A stretch of 28,881 nt of DNA from an uncultured Clostridia bacterium (GCA_937901805.1 CALDJI010000126.1:1-28881); one strand, 5' to 3'. Numbered from the stretch's first letter, positions 1 to 12,402 are shown. Program-made: numbers and translations. The notes: generated by a model not told the origin, from the sequence alone.

Positions 1-71
1 CCTGCGCTCCCCGTTGTCGCACGGGTCGGAAGTTTGGCCGAAGCACTCATTCGGGTGATTTTCAAATTCAT
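1..71 (-). CDS. dut: dUTP diphosphatase, N-terminal fragment cut by window edge
   Basis: Only the first 23 codons lie in the window. The minus strand from the ATG at 71 reads MNLKITRM..AKLPTRATTGSA and runs off the left edge. The pattern of a short beta-strand, then AKLP..AT.GSAG, is the conserved N-terminus of trimeric dUTPases, which hydrolyse dUTP to dUMP and pyrophosphate and so keep uracil out of DNA. A GAGGAAAACAGG ribosome-binding region lies just upstream of the ATG. The gene starts 26 bases after the U32 stop, so it is probably the third gene of the zapA-U32-dut unit. The active-site motifs lie outside the window, so the family call rests on the N-terminus alone. Confidence 0.72.
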   Translation of the reverse strand, partial: MNLKITRMSASAKLPTRATTGSA

Positions 72-97
72 CCTGTTTTCCTCGCTTTTCTCCGCCT

Positions 98-2185
98 TTA
101 TTGTACCCGGCGGTAGTAAAGTCCTCTGGTATAGTCTCCGCTCGCGGGGGATTTTGCCTGATATGCATGCAGAATTTCCCCGCACTGCGTCCGCTCCTCC
201 TCAGTAAACAGCAAAAGCGCAAAATGTACGCCGGAAAATTCCTGCAGGCGTTCTGCCAGCCAGAGGGCTTTCGGATTATAAATTTCACTTGCCCCATAGG
301 AGCAGGAGACTGCAAATTCATTTCCCAGCCGATCAGTAAGATGGTATCCCTCCCTGCGGCACTTGCCGCAGGAGGTTACATTTTTCAGCGGGCAGTTTCT
401 TGTCAGCATCAGCGGAAGATGCCCATAGGCCATCACTCCAACCGGGAAAGGGGATTGCAGGGTACGGATACATTCGAGCGGCGTTTCAAAGGAGATCACC
501 GCCTCGCTTATCCCCATTCCAGCTGCCGCCTTGAGCGCATGGGAATTGGTCAGGTTCAGGGAAAATCCCCCTTCTGTTACAAAACCAAACCGCCGGCAGC
601 GCGCAACATCCCCGAGATTATGGACAAGGGCGCGGGAAATTCCCATTTCCTTTAAAACGGCAAGCTGTTCTTCCAGTTCCTTCTCCCGCTCAAAGCAGGC
701 CCGCGGAAGGACGGCGCAGAGTATGGGCAGATGCTCCCGTACCCAGGAGGTATCCCGGTTCCGATAGAGTTCCTGTACCGGAAGATAGATCCGCTCCAGC
801 ATGGAAATATTCTCCGGCACCTGGGAAATCTGTACAAACTGCGCCCGCAGGGCGGGCAGATTCGGGAAATCACAGATAGAACGCATCTTTTCCGGCAATT
901 CCTCCAGACAGGGTTTTTCCTGCCGTCTTCCCCGGACGTCAGAAAGCTTTGCCAGACAGGATCTGCGCATCTCATTGAGCGCGGATGCTGGGAAAAACAA
1001 GCCTTCGTCCAATTCTGCACAGAACGTATCCACCCGGTAGGGAGTTCCTCCTGTCTTTTCCAGACTGCGGCGCACGGAATCTGCGTCCGCGGCCTTTGTC
1101 TTCGCCGTCTGAGGAAGCTCGCCCTGTACCCGGACAATATTTCCAGCCTCGTCCATACAGCAGAGTTCGCATGGCTTTCCCGTCCGGGCGGTAAACCGCA
1201 TTGTTACGCCCACGCGGGGCATCTCTCTTTTATAGAGTTCATGCAATTTTGAAAAAACATCGGACGCCGCTGTGACATCCTCTTTCTGGCGGATCCCAAA
1301 CATAGCGGGGGAGGGAAGTCCCCGGTAGTATCCATCGGTGAATCCGCTGCGGGAAAATACCGCCCGGAGCATCTGGGAAAGCTGCGGATCGATCCGGCCG
1401 TATTCCCGCATCTGGTAACAGCATGCCACCGCGCACGCCACATATTCCGGACGTTTCATCCGTCCCTCAATCTTAAACGAAGCCACTCCCGCCTCATAAA
1501 GTTCTCCGAGGTACTCGATATGGGATAAATCCTTCAGACTCAAATCATGACGGGATCTGTCATAGATCCCGTTATTTGCACAAAACGGGAGACGGCAGGG
1601 CTGAGCGCAGAGTCCGCGATTGCCGCTCCTCCCGCCAATCATAGCGCTCATGGTACATTGCCCGGAAATGGACATACACAGAGCGCCGTGGATAAACACT
1701 TCAATTTCAATCGGGGAATGCGCGCAGATATGCCGGATCTGTTCAAAAGAGCACTCTCTTGCCAAAACAGCACGGGAAAATCCGAGTTCTGCCAGTTCCA
1801 TCACTCCATCCAGCGTATGGACGGACATCTGGGTGGAACCGTGCAGTTCCATTTCTGGACAAATCCGATTTGCAAGCGCCGCTACACCCAAATCCTGTAC
1901 AATCAGGGCGTCCACGCCCGCACTGGCGGCATCCTCAATTGCACGGCATACCCGATCCGTTTCGTCATCAAAGACAAGCGTATTGAGCGTCTGGTGTACG
2001 GATACTCCCCGTTCATGGCAAAAGGAAACCGTCTCGCACAGCTCTTCAAATCCAAAATTGGAAGCATTCCTTCTGGCATTAAAATCCTTTGCGCCCAGAT
2101 AGACGGCGTCACAGCCCGAATAAACTGCCGCACGCACTGATTCAAAGCTCCCGGCAGGGGCCAGGATTTCCGCTTTTTTTCTCAT
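98..2185 (-). CDS. Peptidase U32 family protein (RlhA/YhbU-like), 695 aa
   Basis: Long U32-family protein. The family signature is clear at about residues 162-180 (EVFIHGALC.S.SGQC..S), followed by GNRG.C.QPCR. Cysteines 170, 177, 193 and 197 fit the metal or Fe-S ligands proposed for the family. A TIM-barrel-like N-terminus (residues 5-110) and a long C-terminal region with a CGKC motif match the extended U32/DUF3656 architecture, which is usually 650-850 aa. Family members include E. coli RlhA, needed for 23S rRNA C2501 hydroxylation, and proteins once called collagenases. An RNA-modification role is more likely than proteolysis, but that is inference. The ATG overlaps the zapA stop by four bases (ATGA), so the two genes are translationally coupled. 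dut follows 26 bases later. Confidence 0.9.
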   Translation of the reverse strand: MRKKAEILAPAGSFESVRAAVYSGCDAVYLGAKDFNARRNASNFGFEELCETVSFCHERGVSVHQTLNTLVFDDETDRVCRAIEDAASAGVDALIVQDLGVAALANRICPEMELHGSTQMSVHTLDGVMELAELGFSRAVLARECSFEQIRHICAHSPIEIEVFIHGALCMSISGQCTMSAMIGGRSGNRGLCAQPCRLPFCANNGIYDRSRHDLSLKDLSHIEYLGELYEAGVASFKIEGRMKRPEYVACAVACCYQMREYGRIDPQLSQMLRAVFSRSGFTDGYYRGLPSPAMFGIRQKEDVTAASDVFSKLHELYKREMPRVGVTMRFTARTGKPCELCCMDEAGNIVRVQGELPQTAKTKAADADSVRRSLEKTGGTPYRVDTFCAELDEGLFFPASALNEMRRSCLAKLSDVRGRRQEKPCLEELPEKMRSICDFPNLPALRAQFVQISQVPENISMLERIYLPVQELYRNRDTSWVREHLPILCAVLPRACFEREKELEEQLAVLKEMGISRALVHNLGDVARCRRFGFVTEGGFSLNLTNSHALKAAAGMGISEAVISFETPLECIRTLQSPFPVGVMAYGHLPLMLTRNCPLKNVTSCGKCRREGYHLTDRLGNEFAVSCSYGASEIYNPKALWLAERLQEFSGVHFALLLFTEEERTQCGEILHAYQAKSPASGDYTRGLYYRRVQ

Positions 2186-2529
2186 TCCTTACTGCCTTTC
2201 TCCCCTTTGAGCAGTTCAATCTGAGTTTGCAGGGACAAAATCTGGCGCTTTGCCTCATCCGCTTCCAGACGGGCGCGGCGCGCTTCTTCCAAATATTCTG
2301 TGAGCTGCGAACGCAGATGATCGCTGGACTGCGAAGCCTTACGGCTTTCATCCAGATAATTGAGAGAACACAGCAGAGCGGCAGACATCACAGACATCGA
2401 TGAGCTGGAATCCAGCAGACCTGTCATATCCCGATTGATAATCTCCGCAAGGGAGTTTACATAATCGGCAGATTCTTCTGTCACCACAGTGTATTCACTG
2501 CCATACAGTTTCACCTTGATGCGGTTCAT
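2182..2529 (-). CDS. zapA: Cell division protein ZapA
   Basis: A 115-aa protein starting MNRIKVKLYGSEY, the typical ZapA beta-strand opening. It continues with a small globular head (residues 1-65) and a charged helical coiled-coil tail (about residues 70-110, rich in E, A, R and Q). ZapA binds FtsZ in the cytoplasm and cross-links protofilaments at the Z-ring. The length fits the family (85-130 aa). An AAAGGGG ribosome-binding site sits about 8 bases before the ATG. The gene heads a leftward unit with the U32 protein and dut, an arrangement I recall from other Clostridia. No convincing promoter hexamer pair was found immediately upstream. Confidence 0.88.
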   Translation of the reverse strand: MNRIKVKLYGSEYTVVTEESADYVNSLAEIINRDMTGLLDSSSSMSVMSAALLCSLNYLDESRKASQSSDHLRSQLTEYLEEARRARLEADEAKRQILSLQTQIELLKGEKGSKE

Positions 2530-2965
2530 ACCAAAACCCCTTTAATTCAATCATAAAAACAGAAAAGAAACAGCGTAATTTCCTCTTTTACGCCGTATAT
2601 TGACATTATACCTGATTTACCACCTATAAAAAAGAGATAAAATGAAAATAATTCATACTTTCCTCTAGGTGACATAATTTTGAACCGGATACTATGGCGG
2701 TTCTAGGAAAGATCCACAACAAAGCAGATCTTCCCAATGCCTTCCAGAAGCTTTTTAGAGGGACGAAAATGAATTTCTTTCCCATTTCTCAAAAGCAACG
2801 CCCCATTACTGTATTTTTGCCCTTTTTATGATAGAATAGTTTTATTGAGAAAAAGCCGTTGGATTTCCGGAATATTCCTGATAAAACAGTGATGAAGCTC
2901 AGATTTTTTTAACCGATCAACCGCAGATAAGCGGAACCCTGTAAGAGCCAAAAAGGAGAATCCCC
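2530..2965. other. Divergent intergenic region between zapA and the DUF3592 gene
   Basis: This 436-base AT-rich spacer must hold both divergent promoters. The best rightward candidate is an extended -10, TGATAGAAT at 2829-2837, with a poor -35. A TTGACA at 2600-2605 followed after 19 bases by TATAAA (2625-2630) is another rightward possibility, but it is far from the gene. On the minus strand, 2703-2825 is an open stretch without a start codon that reads like protein (a piece is ALLLRNGKEIHFRPSKK). It may be a gene remnant. No RNA gene was recognised. Confidence 0.4.
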
Positions 2966-3739
2966 ATGAAAACAAAAACCCATTCTGTTCCCGTTGCCTT
3001 TGTGGTAATCTTTTCCCTCCTCATTTTAATCGGGGCGGGATTGGTATTTCTAGGAATCAAGAATACCATCGAATTAAATGGAAAAGTCAAAAACTATGAA
3101 AAAACAACCGGCTATCTTTCTGATTACAAACTGGATTCAGAGGGAGGATACGACCGTAGGCATAACCGGCAATCAGCTCCCACCTATTTCCTCACCTACA
3201 ATTACTCGGTAAATGGTACAGAGTATACTGTGACCACAGACTACAGCACCAGCTTCCTGCCTGCCATTGGCAGCACCCGCGAAATCCGTTATAACCCGGC
3301 AAATCCTCAAACCGCGGTGGCTGTCGGTCCGAATGGGAACTCTACCATGATTCTGGTAGGGTCTCTGTTTGCCGTTGTCCCCTGCGCATTCCTGCTCCCG
3401 GTCCTGCTCTCCGAAAAAAAAGAAAAGCGGAAGGGTAAACGAAATAAAGCGCTGCGAGTCGATGGTTTCCGGTTTGTATTAGGGTTGATCCTGGTGCTAT
3501 TGGGTTACGGGGCTCTGTATTTGATCACGGGTGCCTTTTCTATTGGCGGGATTCTCCATTATTACAGGACCTCTTTCACGTTCCCGCTTGTAATTCCCCC
3601 CATTTTTCTGGCAGCCGGCCTGTTTACGGCGGTTACCGCCTTCATGCCGAAAAAACTGGCCCAATGGGAAGAAAAGCAAAAAAGATACAATGAAAAAATG
3701 GAGGAAATCAAACGCCGTATGGACAACTACCGGCACTGA
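2966..3739 (+). CDS. DUF3592-type multi-pass membrane protein, 257 aa
   Basis: This is a membrane protein of unknown function. Four hydrophobic segments are visible at about residues 10-31, 127-148, 168-192 and 206-226. The extracytoplasmic region between the first two contains TYNYSVNG.EYT and G..REIRYNP.NP, the pattern typical of DUF3592 domains (a strand-rich domain with a YNP..P turn). The C-terminal 30 residues are very basic and helical (KRYNEKMEEIKRRM), probably cytoplasmic. AAAGGAGAA provides a good ribosome-binding site before the ATG. It is a single-gene unit, convergent with gyrA and separated from it by a hairpin terminator. No function is assigned. Confidence 0.75.
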   Translation: MKTKTHSVPVAFVVIFSLLILIGAGLVFLGIKNTIELNGKVKNYEKTTGYLSDYKLDSEGGYDRRHNRQSAPTYFLTYNYSVNGTEYTVTTDYSTSFLPAIGSTREIRYNPANPQTAVAVGPNGNSTMILVGSLFAVVPCAFLLPVLLSEKKEKRKGKRNKALRVDGFRFVLGLILVLLGYGALYLITGAFSIGGILHYYRTSFTFPLVIPPIFLAAGLFTAVTAFMPKKLAQWEEKQKRYNEKMEEIKRRMDNYRH

Positions 3740-3755
3740 TAAAATCAGGGTAAAA

Positions 3756-3795
3756 AAACGCCCCATGCAAAGAATCTTCTTTGCATGGGGCGTTT
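3756..3795 (-). terminator. Rho-independent terminator of gyrA, possibly bidirectional
   Basis: A near-perfect inverted repeat lies between the stops of gyrA and the DUF3592 gene. The left arm begins AAACGCCCCATGCAAAG and the right arm is its reverse complement, around a very short loop at 3775-3776. On the minus strand the stem is followed by seven T residues, so it ends the gyrA transcript. On the plus strand only a short T run follows, so it may also stop the convergent DUF3592 transcript, less efficiently. Confidence 0.88.
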
Positions 3796-3803
3796 GCTCT
3801 GCA

Positions 3804-6365
3804 TTATTCCTGAGCAGGGGAGGGATTCTCCGAAGAAGGCGCTCCAGAGGGTTCCTCTGTTTCCTGTCCCGCCGGCTCCTGTGGAATTTCGGCGGATTCC
3901 TCCTCTTCCTCGTGTTCTGCACGGGCAAGTGTGACCACCTGGGAGTTTTCCGACGTCCGCATGACGCGCACGCCTCCCGCATAACGGGATTGAACCGGGA
4001 TCTGATCTACGGCAAAACGGATAATAATGCCGTCGTCCGTGATCAGGATGATATCGTCCGTATCATCCACTACCTTGATTCCCGCGACAGTACCCTTTTC
4101 CTCACTGACATGATAGTTGGTCAGGCCTTTACCGGCACGGTTCTGCACACGGTAGTCCTCCAGCCGGGTACGGCGGCCCTGTCCCTTCGTGGTAACAGTC
4201 AGCAGGGTAGCGCCTTCCCGGATTCTCGCCATGCCGATGACTTCATCCCCATCTTCCAGGGAAATTGCCTTTACGCCGCGCGCAGTACGGGAGAGCGGGC
4301 GGGCGTCCTGTTCCGAAAAACGGATAATCATCCCGTTTTTCGTTGCGACAAATACCTCGCAGTTTCCATCCGTCAGGCGTACCCAGGCGAGATCGTCTTC
4401 TTCGTCCAGGGAAATAGCAATGACGCCTCCCTTTCTGGTGGTATGGTAAGCGGAAAGCTCAGTCCGTTTAATAATCCCGTTTTTTGTCACCATAACCAGA
4501 TACTGATCGTCACGGAATTCCTCCACCCGGATCATGGAGGTAATCTTCTCCTCCGGTTCCAGCGGTAACAGGTTGACCACGTTCACACCGCGCGCGGTGC
4601 GGGAACTTTCTGGGATTTCGTAGCATTTGAGACGGTAAACCCGCCCGCGGTTGGAGAAGAACAGCACATAGTCGTGCGTAGAGCCGATAAAGAGCGTCTC
4701 CACAAAATCTTCTTCCCGGGTGGTCATGCCGGAAATCCCGCGTCCACCGCGTCGCTGGGATTTATAGACGTCCACCGGTTGGCGCTTGATATATCCGAGA
4801 TGGGTGAGAGTGATAACGCAATCCTCCACCGGGATCAGGTCTTCGATATCGACCTCCCCGGACACAGTCTGTATCTCTGTTTTACGCTCATCCTTGAGTT
4901 TGGCAACAATCTCTCTCGCCTCATCCTTGATGATGGTGAGGATTTTGTTTTTATCAGAGAGGATTCCCTCCAGCTCCGCAATTTTGACAAGCAGGCCGGC
5001 AAGTTCCTCTTCGATTTTTTCCCGTTCCAGTCCGGTCAGCTGTCCCAAACGCATCTGGACAATGGCATTTGCCTGTATTTCATCCAATCCAAAGCGTTCC
5101 ATCAGGGCCTGTCGTCCTTCCGGGATGGATTTGGAGGCACGCAGCACAGCAATGACTTCGTCAATAAAGTCCAGGGCAATCTTCAGCCCTTCCAGGATAT
5201 GGGCGCGTTCCTTTGCTTTTCGCAAATCAAACATCGTGCGCCGAGTGATGACCTCACACTGGAAATCAATGTATTTCTGGAGCATTTCCTTGAGCGGCAT
5301 AACCTTTGGCACGCCGTCGGACAAGGCGAGCATAATAACTCCCACCGTCTCCTGAAGAGAACTGTAAGAATACAGTTGGTTGAGCACAATCTGGGGATTC
5401 GCGTCCCGCTTGAGTTCAATGACAATACGCATACCATCGCGGTCGGATTCATCCCGCAGATCCGAGATGCCGTCGATCCGTTTATCCTTGACCAGGTTGG
5501 CGATGGATTCAATCAGACGCGCTTTATTGACCATATAGGGGATTTCTGTGACAACAATCCGAAAACGGCCGTTTTTTTCCTCTTCAATTTCCGCACGGGC
5601 GCGCAGGGTTATTTTTCCACGTCCGGTCTGATACGCGGCACGGATCCCGGAACGGCCCATGATAATGCCTCCGGTCGGGAAATCCGGGCCTTTGATGTGC
5701 TCCATCAGCCCTTCCAGCCCCGTATCCGGGTTATCGATGAGATAGCACATGCCGTCCACAACCTCCGCCATATTGTGCGGGGGGATATTGGTCGCCATAC
5801 CGACCGCGATTCCAGTCGAACCGTTGACCAGCAGGTTTGGAAACCGGGAGGGGAGGACCGCCGGTTCTTTGAGGCGGTCGTCATAGTTAGAGGTATAGTC
5901 CACGGTATCCTTATCAATATCCGTGAGCATGTGCAGCGCCATCTTGCTCATCCTGGCTTCCGTATACCGGTAGGCTGCAGCCGGGTCTCCATCAATGGAA
6001 CCGAAGTTGCCGTGTCCGTCTACCAGTGGATAGCGCAGGGAAAAATCCTGTGCCAGGCGCACCAGTGCGTCATAGACCGAAGCGTCTCCGTGTGGATGGT
6101 ATCGGCCAAGTACGGAACCGACGGTATCCGCACATTTGCGGTACGCCTTTTCCGGGGTTAGGCCGTTTTCATACATCGTATACAGGATTCTTCTGTGGAC
6201 GGGTTTAAGTCCGTCCCGTACATCCGGAAGAGCGCGGCTGACAATAACGGACATGGAATAGGCAAGGAAGGATTCTTTCATTTCCTTCTCAATGTCCACC
6301 GGGATGACCGTCGTATTCTGCAAATTCAACTCTTCCTGAGACGTCATTTTGTTGTCTGTACTCAA
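3804..6365 (-). CDS. gyrA: DNA gyrase subunit A
   Basis: An 853-aa type IIA topoisomerase subunit that cuts and rejoins DNA during ATP-driven negative supercoiling. The catalytic tyrosine is Y134 (in AYRYTEARM). The QRRGGRG GyrA-box at residues 537-543 marks it as gyrase rather than ParC. Six-bladed beta-pinwheel repeats fill the C-terminal third, ending in an acidic tail (EEEEE then P/E-rich). The start is a TTG at 6365 preceded by AAGGGTGA at about 7 bases. The ATG six codons in has no ribosome-binding site. The quinolone-determining loop reads [10 protein letters not shown], so alanine (A95) replaces the usual Ser83 of E. coli. It is the last gene of the leftward dnaN-to-gyrA unit, 28 bases after a YcxB-like gene. 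Confidence 0.97.
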   Translation of the reverse strand: MSTDNKMTSQEELNLQNTTVIPVDIEKEMKESFLAYSMSVIVSRALPDVRDGLKPVHRRILYTMYENGLTPEKAYRKCADTVGSVLGRYHPHGDASVYDALVRLAQDFSLRYPLVDGHGNFGSIDGDPAAAYRYTEARMSKMALHMLTDIDKDTVDYTSNYDDRLKEPAVLPSRFPNLLVNGSTGIAVGMATNIPPHNMAEVVDGMCYLIDNPDTGLEGLMEHIKGPDFPTGGIIMGRSGIRAAYQTGRGKITLRARAEIEEEKNGRFRIVVTEIPYMVNKARLIESIANLVKDKRIDGISDLRDESDRDGMRIVIELKRDANPQIVLNQLYSYSSLQETVGVIMLALSDGVPKVMPLKEMLQKYIDFQCEVITRRTMFDLRKAKERAHILEGLKIALDFIDEVIAVLRASKSIPEGRQALMERFGLDEIQANAIVQMRLGQLTGLEREKIEEELAGLLVKIAELEGILSDKNKILTIIKDEAREIVAKLKDERKTEIQTVSGEVDIEDLIPVEDCVITLTHLGYIKRQPVDVYKSQRRGGRGISGMTTREEDFVETLFIGSTHDYVLFFSNRGRVYRLKCYEIPESSRTARGVNVVNLLPLEPEEKITSMIRVEEFRDDQYLVMVTKNGIIKRTELSAYHTTRKGGVIAISLDEEDDLAWVRLTDGNCEVFVATKNGMIIRFSEQDARPLSRTARGVKAISLEDGDEVIGMARIREGATLLTVTTKGQGRRTRLEDYRVQNRAGKGLTNYHVSEEKGTVAGIKVVDDTDDIILITDDGIIIRFAVDQIPVQSRYAGGVRVMRTSENSQVVTLARAEHEEEEESAEIPQEPAGQETEEPSGAPSSENPSPAQE

Positions 6366-6393
6366 TTTCTATTCACCCTTACTCTCGATATCG

Positions 6394-6996
6394 TCACAGG
6401 CTCACACTTTTGAAACCCTCTACTTTTTCCTTGAAAAGCCCGGTCAAATACCGGATATCTTCATCAGAAAGGCAGGTTTTTGGAATCACATACAGCCTTC
6501 TGTTTTCAATCAACAGGTTAAAATATTTCTTTGTCCCATAGACAATCATGTTCCCGTCCATCGGGAAAAAAGTACACAGCCCTTCATTGTCTGCAAAAAT
6601 CCCCTCCGCGCTGATGCAGATGGAAAACCGCTTGGTATTGGCGGCATAAGCTGACGCTGTGGAACGCGCTTCCATATGCGGCACAATCCAAAGAGCAGCG
6701 AGGATTACAAGGCAGAGGATGCCCAGTACCAGCCCCATGATATAGCTGAAATTACGCAGATAAGAGATTAGGTACATCCCGGCAATTACAGCAAGGAGCA
6801 CGGTTTCCGCAATACGGAGTCCCCTTTTTTTTAGCACCTGGGTCTGCCACAGGCCGCCGAGGACATCCTGAAATTCCACATTGACTGTGCAGGCAGCATA
6901 GGGAAGCTTCTGTTCCCTGAGCAGGGATATCCCCTGTTCATACCCCTGCCGCTCACAGACCTGTTTGAGTGTTTTTATCAATTCTTTCTCTTCCAT
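6394..6996 (-). CDS. YcxB-like membrane protein 2, 200 aa
   Basis: Small membrane protein of unknown function. An N-terminal soluble stretch of about 60 residues is followed by two adjacent hydrophobic segments (about 64-82 and 88-108) and a C-terminal cytoplasmic domain. That domain carries F.MDGNMIVYGTKKYF and a terminal LYVIPK..LS, which is the layout of YcxB-like C-terminal domains (a PH-like fold). It begins two bases after the stop of its upstream neighbour, which has the same layout, so the pair looks like a diverged tandem duplication. Both sit between gyrB and gyrA and must be co-transcribed with gyrase. The ribosome-binding site is weak (GCGAGAAA). The function is unknown. Confidence 0.72.
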   Translation of the reverse strand: MEEKELIKTLKQVCERQGYEQGISLLREQKLPYAACTVNVEFQDVLGGLWQTQVLKKRGLRIAETVLLAVIAGMYLISYLRNFSYIMGLVLGILCLVILAALWIVPHMEARSTASAYAANTKRFSICISAEGIFADNEGLCTFFPMDGNMIVYGTKKYFNLLIENRRLYVIPKTCLSDEDIRYLTGLFKEKVEGFKSVSL

Positions 6997-6998
6997 AC

Positions 6999-7694
6999 TT
7001 ATTTTCTCGCTTTTTTACTTGGCTTTTTGGCAAGCCGGTGCCGGCTTTTTCCGTATTCCTCACACTTGCGGTACAAAAAATCGGAAAGCCGTTCATAGGT
7101 ATTTCCTTCCAAAATCCGTTTAGGGAGGATAAACGCCTGCAGATCGTTGAGCAAAATCAGTACAAACTGCTCGTTTTCCAATACCCCTGCGATATCGGAA
7201 AATGCAACGTCCGTTTCTTTATCCTGATAGGTATCCCGCACAAATTCCTCATACAGGCGGATATGGAATTCCCCTTTTAAACTCTCGCTTTCCCGATAAG
7301 TCTTGCCGACGGATTTTTTCAGCTGGGCAGGGAAGACATAGGCATAATAGGTCAGGGAAAACACCCCGAACAAAAACAGAACCACTGTCATGATCTTGAT
7401 GAGCAGGGAAGTACTTTCCAAATTAAAAAAGAGGCTGAACATCAACGCCGCGATCACGATTTCCAGAATTCCAAAGATCCTGGTTTTGCGCCGGGACTTT
7501 GCCATATTCCGCTCAAAGAGCATCAGGTTAAAGTCAATATATTCCTGTTCAGACAGGGTGTAACGGAAATCAAAAACCGGTTCCTGCTCCGGTTCGAGGA
7601 ACGTTTGATCCTGCACAACGTCCTGCCGCAACCCCTCTTTCTGGAGTTTCGGAGTTTCCTCTAAGCCCTGTTCGAGTTCAAAATCGTTTTCCAT
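6999..7694 (-). CDS. YcxB-like membrane protein 1, 231 aa
   Basis: Protein of unknown function with an acidic, Q/E-rich N-terminal extension (residues 1-45). It is followed by FDFRYTLSEQEYIDFNL, the typical lead-in of YcxB-like proteins, then two hydrophobic segments (about 70-90 and 95-118). The C-terminal domain contains DVAFSDIAGVLE and LQAFILPKR, and the tail is lysine/arginine-rich. It lies 15 bases after gyrB and 2 bases before the second YcxB-like gene. The family is a pfam-type domain without a firmly established role. Any link to gyrase is only positional. Confidence 0.72.
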   Translation of the reverse strand: MENDFELEQGLEETPKLQKEGLRQDVVQDQTFLEPEQEPVFDFRYTLSEQEYIDFNLMLFERNMAKSRRKTRIFGILEIVIAALMFSLFFNLESTSLLIKIMTVVLFLFGVFSLTYYAYVFPAQLKKSVGKTYRESESLKGEFHIRLYEEFVRDTYQDKETDVAFSDIAGVLENEQFVLILLNDLQAFILPKRILEGNTYERLSDFLYRKCEEYGKSRHRLAKKPSKKARK

Positions 7695-7709
7695 GATGGG
7701 GTTCCCCCT

Positions 7710-9979
<2,270 letters not shown>

Positions 9980-9993
9980 TCCAAGATTCCTCC

Positions 9994-11079
9994 TTATCGC
10001 TGTTTAAAGATATTCCCCTGCCGCACCTCAAAGACATTCCCCTCCTTGAGAGAGGAGAAATAAGAGGCGTCACAGCAGGTGATAAAAACCTGCTGCCCCT
10101 GTAAATGGTTGAGCAGGAATTCTTTACGGGTATTATCCAATTCACTCATCACATCGTCAAGTAAAATCACACAGGGTTCCCCTACGCTGTCGCTTAGGAT
10201 CATCGCCTCTGCAAGTTTAAGCGCCAGAACACAGCTTCTCTGCTGGCCCTGGGAGCCATATTCCCTGGCGGACATCCCGTTGATTAAAATTTCCAAATCA
10301 TCCCGGTGCGGGCCGACTGAGGATACCCCGGTCCGCACGTCCTGAGGGCGGGCGGACAGAAAGGCGGCAAGCAGACCGGTCTCATCTGGGCTGCCGCAGT
10401 CCATACACTGGTAACTTACGGAAAATTGTTCTTTTCCCCCGCTGATACCCTCGTAGAGTTTGGACGCCTCTGCATTGAGCCTTGCGACATACCGCCTTCT
10501 CACATCCAATAGGGCGGCGCCGAGCCTAGCCGCACTCTGATCCCATACATCAAGCATGGAAAGCAGATCAGCGGAAAAGGCGACATCTTTGAGCAGGGAA
10601 TTGCGCTGTACAAGCACCTTGTTATAGTCGAGCAGCAGTTTCTGATACCGCCGGCTGATAACGCAGAGCGCGCCGTCTAAAAATTTCCGCCGCAGCGCCG
10701 GCCCGTCCTTGACAAGTTCCAGGTGATCCGGGGAAAACAGGCAGGCACAGAATACCCCTGTCAGTGCAGAAGAAAGCCCCCGATCCACATCATTTAAAAC
10801 AACATGCCTGCCTTTATCAATCTGCAGGGAGGCCTGCTGCATACGGCCTCCCGCTTCAAACTTCATATCCAGGCGGGAGAAATCCCTTCCATGTTCAATC
10901 AGCTGTGCATCCCTGGCAGAACGGAAACTTTTCAGGCCGGTAAAGAGATATATGGCCTCAATGAGATTGGTTTTCCCCTGGGCATTGTCACCGTAAAGAA
11001 TATTGATGCCCTCGCCAGGGGAAAAGGAGGCGTCCGACAAGTTGCGGAACTGCCGAAGGGAGAGCTCTGTCACTTTCAT
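9994..11079 (-). CDS. recF: DNA replication and repair protein RecF
   Basis: A 361-aa SMC/ABC-like ATPase that loads RecA at single-strand gaps together with RecO and RecR. The Walker A motif is GDNAQGKT (residues 30-37), the signature region is [10 protein letters not shown], and Walker B is [12 protein letters not shown]. It opens with [13 protein letters not shown], typical of RecF, and the length is normal for the family (355-375 aa). The ATG overlaps the yaaA stop by four bases (ATGA). remB begins 14 bases after its stop. Confidence 0.95.
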   Translation of the reverse strand: MKVTELSLRQFRNLSDASFSPGEGINILYGDNAQGKTNLIEAIYLFTGLKSFRSARDAQLIEHGRDFSRLDMKFEAGGRMQQASLQIDKGRHVVLNDVDRGLSSALTGVFCACLFSPDHLELVKDGPALRRKFLDGALCVISRRYQKLLLDYNKVLVQRNSLLKDVAFSADLLSMLDVWDQSAARLGAALLDVRRRYVARLNAEASKLYEGISGGKEQFSVSYQCMDCGSPDETGLLAAFLSARPQDVRTGVSSVGPHRDDLEILINGMSAREYGSQGQQRSCVLALKLAEAMILSDSVGEPCVILLDDVMSELDNTRKEFLLNHLQGQQVFITCCDASYFSSLKEGNVFEVRQGNIFKQR

Positions 11080-11300
11080 AGCCCGGAGACAACCTTCAGT
11101 TCCAGTTCTCCGTCCAAGAGGACAACATCCCCCGGGCGAATCTTTTTGCCGCGGACAAGGCAGGATTCTCCGTTCAGGAAAACAGCCCCCTCGGCAATCA
11201 TCTCCTTCGCTTCGCCGCCGGTCAGCGCGACGCCTGCATATTTGAGCAGCTGATCCAGCTTAATGAATTCCGTATGAATGGCCACCCGTTCAGTTCTCAT
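11076..11300 (-). CDS. yaaA: S4-domain RNA-binding protein YaaA (RlbA)
   Basis: A 74-aa protein consisting almost entirely of an S4 RNA-binding domain: [12 protein letters not shown], then [15 protein letters not shown] and G.KIRPGD.V. This is the small S4 protein found between dnaN and recF in most Firmicutes. In B. subtilis it has been tied to ribosome biogenesis. The start overlaps the end of dnaN by 11 bases and the stop overlaps the recF ATG, so it is embedded in a coupled unit. Confidence 0.92.
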   Translation of the reverse strand: MRTERVAIHTEFIKLDQLLKYAGVALTGGEAKEMIAEGAVFLNGESCLVRGKKIRPGDVVLLDGELELKVVSGL

Positions 11301-12402
11301 TTTTCAACCTCACCGGCAGCACAAGGAACAAAAAGCTGTCCCCATCCATCGGGACCACTTTCATCGGCGCAAGCGGGCCGCTCAGTTCCAGTTTTACCTG
11401 ATCGCTCTGGCAGGCTTTGAGCGCATCGAGCAGATATTTGTTGTTAAATCCAATCTCTACCGGGCTGCCTTCCAATTTACATGAAAATGAGTCGGTTGCT
11501 TTTCCAATAGTAGTCGCAGAGGAAAGATGGATCTCGTTTTCAGAAAACTCACAGCGCACCGGGCTTTTCAGACGATCCGTAATGAGCAGGGAGACTCGCT
11601 CAATACTCTCCACCATCTCGCGAACGGAAACAGTGACCGTGGTAGTACTGTTTTTCGGGATTGCATTTTTATAATCCAGGAACTCCCCGTCCAGCAGACG
11701 GGAAATGACCAGATAGCCCGCAATTTCAAACACAATATGCTTTTTACTCAAAGAGACGCTGACAAGCTTGTCGTCGTCTTTCAGCAGCTTGGTAATTTCG
11801 GACAGGGTTTTGCCCGGTACGATAAATGTGGCGTTTTGCGGGATCTCCGCTTTTTCCCTGCGCATGGCAAGGCGGAAACCATCGACCGAGACGGCGGTAA
11901 TCCGTCCGGCTTGTTCGTCCATTTCAAACAGAGTACCGGTATGGGCGGGTTTGGTATCCGTAACGGCGACCGCAAAAAGGGTCTGTTCAATCATGCTCTT
12001 CATCGCAGCGCCCGACAGAGTAAAGGAGAGATCGGAATCGATAGAGGGCAATTCCGGAAAGTCAGAAGCGGGCATACCAAGGATGGTAAACTCCGCCGCA
12101 CCGGACTGTACAACCGTTAAGAGTTTATCGTCACAGGTAATACTCAGTGTTTCCCCGGAAATTTTCCGCGCCATGTCGGAAAATAGACGGGCATTGAGGA
12201 TCAGTTCCCCTTCCTGTTCTATGGAAGCAGGCAGAGAGGTGGTAATACCCAGTTCCAGATCATATCCGGACAGAGAAAGACTTTCCCCCTGCGCTTTGAG
12301 AAGGATTCCCTCCAGCGCCGGAAGGGCTGCTTTGGAAGAAACCGCACGGGAGACATTGGATAGTGCATCGCATAATGCCTGGCGGTTGCAAGTAAACTTC
12401 AT
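11290..12402 (-). CDS. dnaN: DNA polymerase III beta subunit (sliding clamp)
   Basis: A 370-aa sliding clamp that tethers polymerase to DNA. It begins [14 protein letters not shown] and shows the three-domain clamp pattern, with LP.LEGILL, a central DGFRLAMRR and the C-terminal [10 protein letters not shown] that forms part of the partner-binding pocket. AAGGTGAT provides a ribosome-binding site about 5 bases before the ATG. The gene follows the dnaA-dnaN spacer, which carries the DnaA boxes and DnaA-trio tract, and it heads the tightly packed dnaN-yaaA-recF-remB-gyrB group. Confidence 0.97.
   Translation of the reverse strand: MKFTCNRQALCDALSNVSRAVSSKAALPALEGILLKAQGESLSLSGYDLELGITTSLPASIEQEGELILNARLFSDMARKISGETLSITCDDKLLTVVQSGAAEFTILGMPASDFPELPSIDSDLSFTLSGAAMKSMIEQTLFAVAVTDTKPAHTGTLFEMDEQAGRITAVSVDGFRLAMRREKAEIPQNATFIVPGKTLSEITKLLKDDDKLVSVSLSKKHIVFEIAGYLVISRLLDGEFLDYKNAIPKNSTTTVTVSVREMVESIERVSLLITDRLKSPVRCEFSENEIHLSSATTIGKATDSFSCKLEGSPVEIGFNNKYLLDALKACQSDQVKLELSGPLAPMKVVPMDGDSFLFLVLPVRLKNEN

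Noticed and set aside
4674..6161. 495-aa open frame antisense to gyrA
   Set aside because: It is the complement of strongly conserved gyrA sequence, with no ribosome-binding site, domain or promoter of its own. Long antisense frames are common opposite GC-biased codons.
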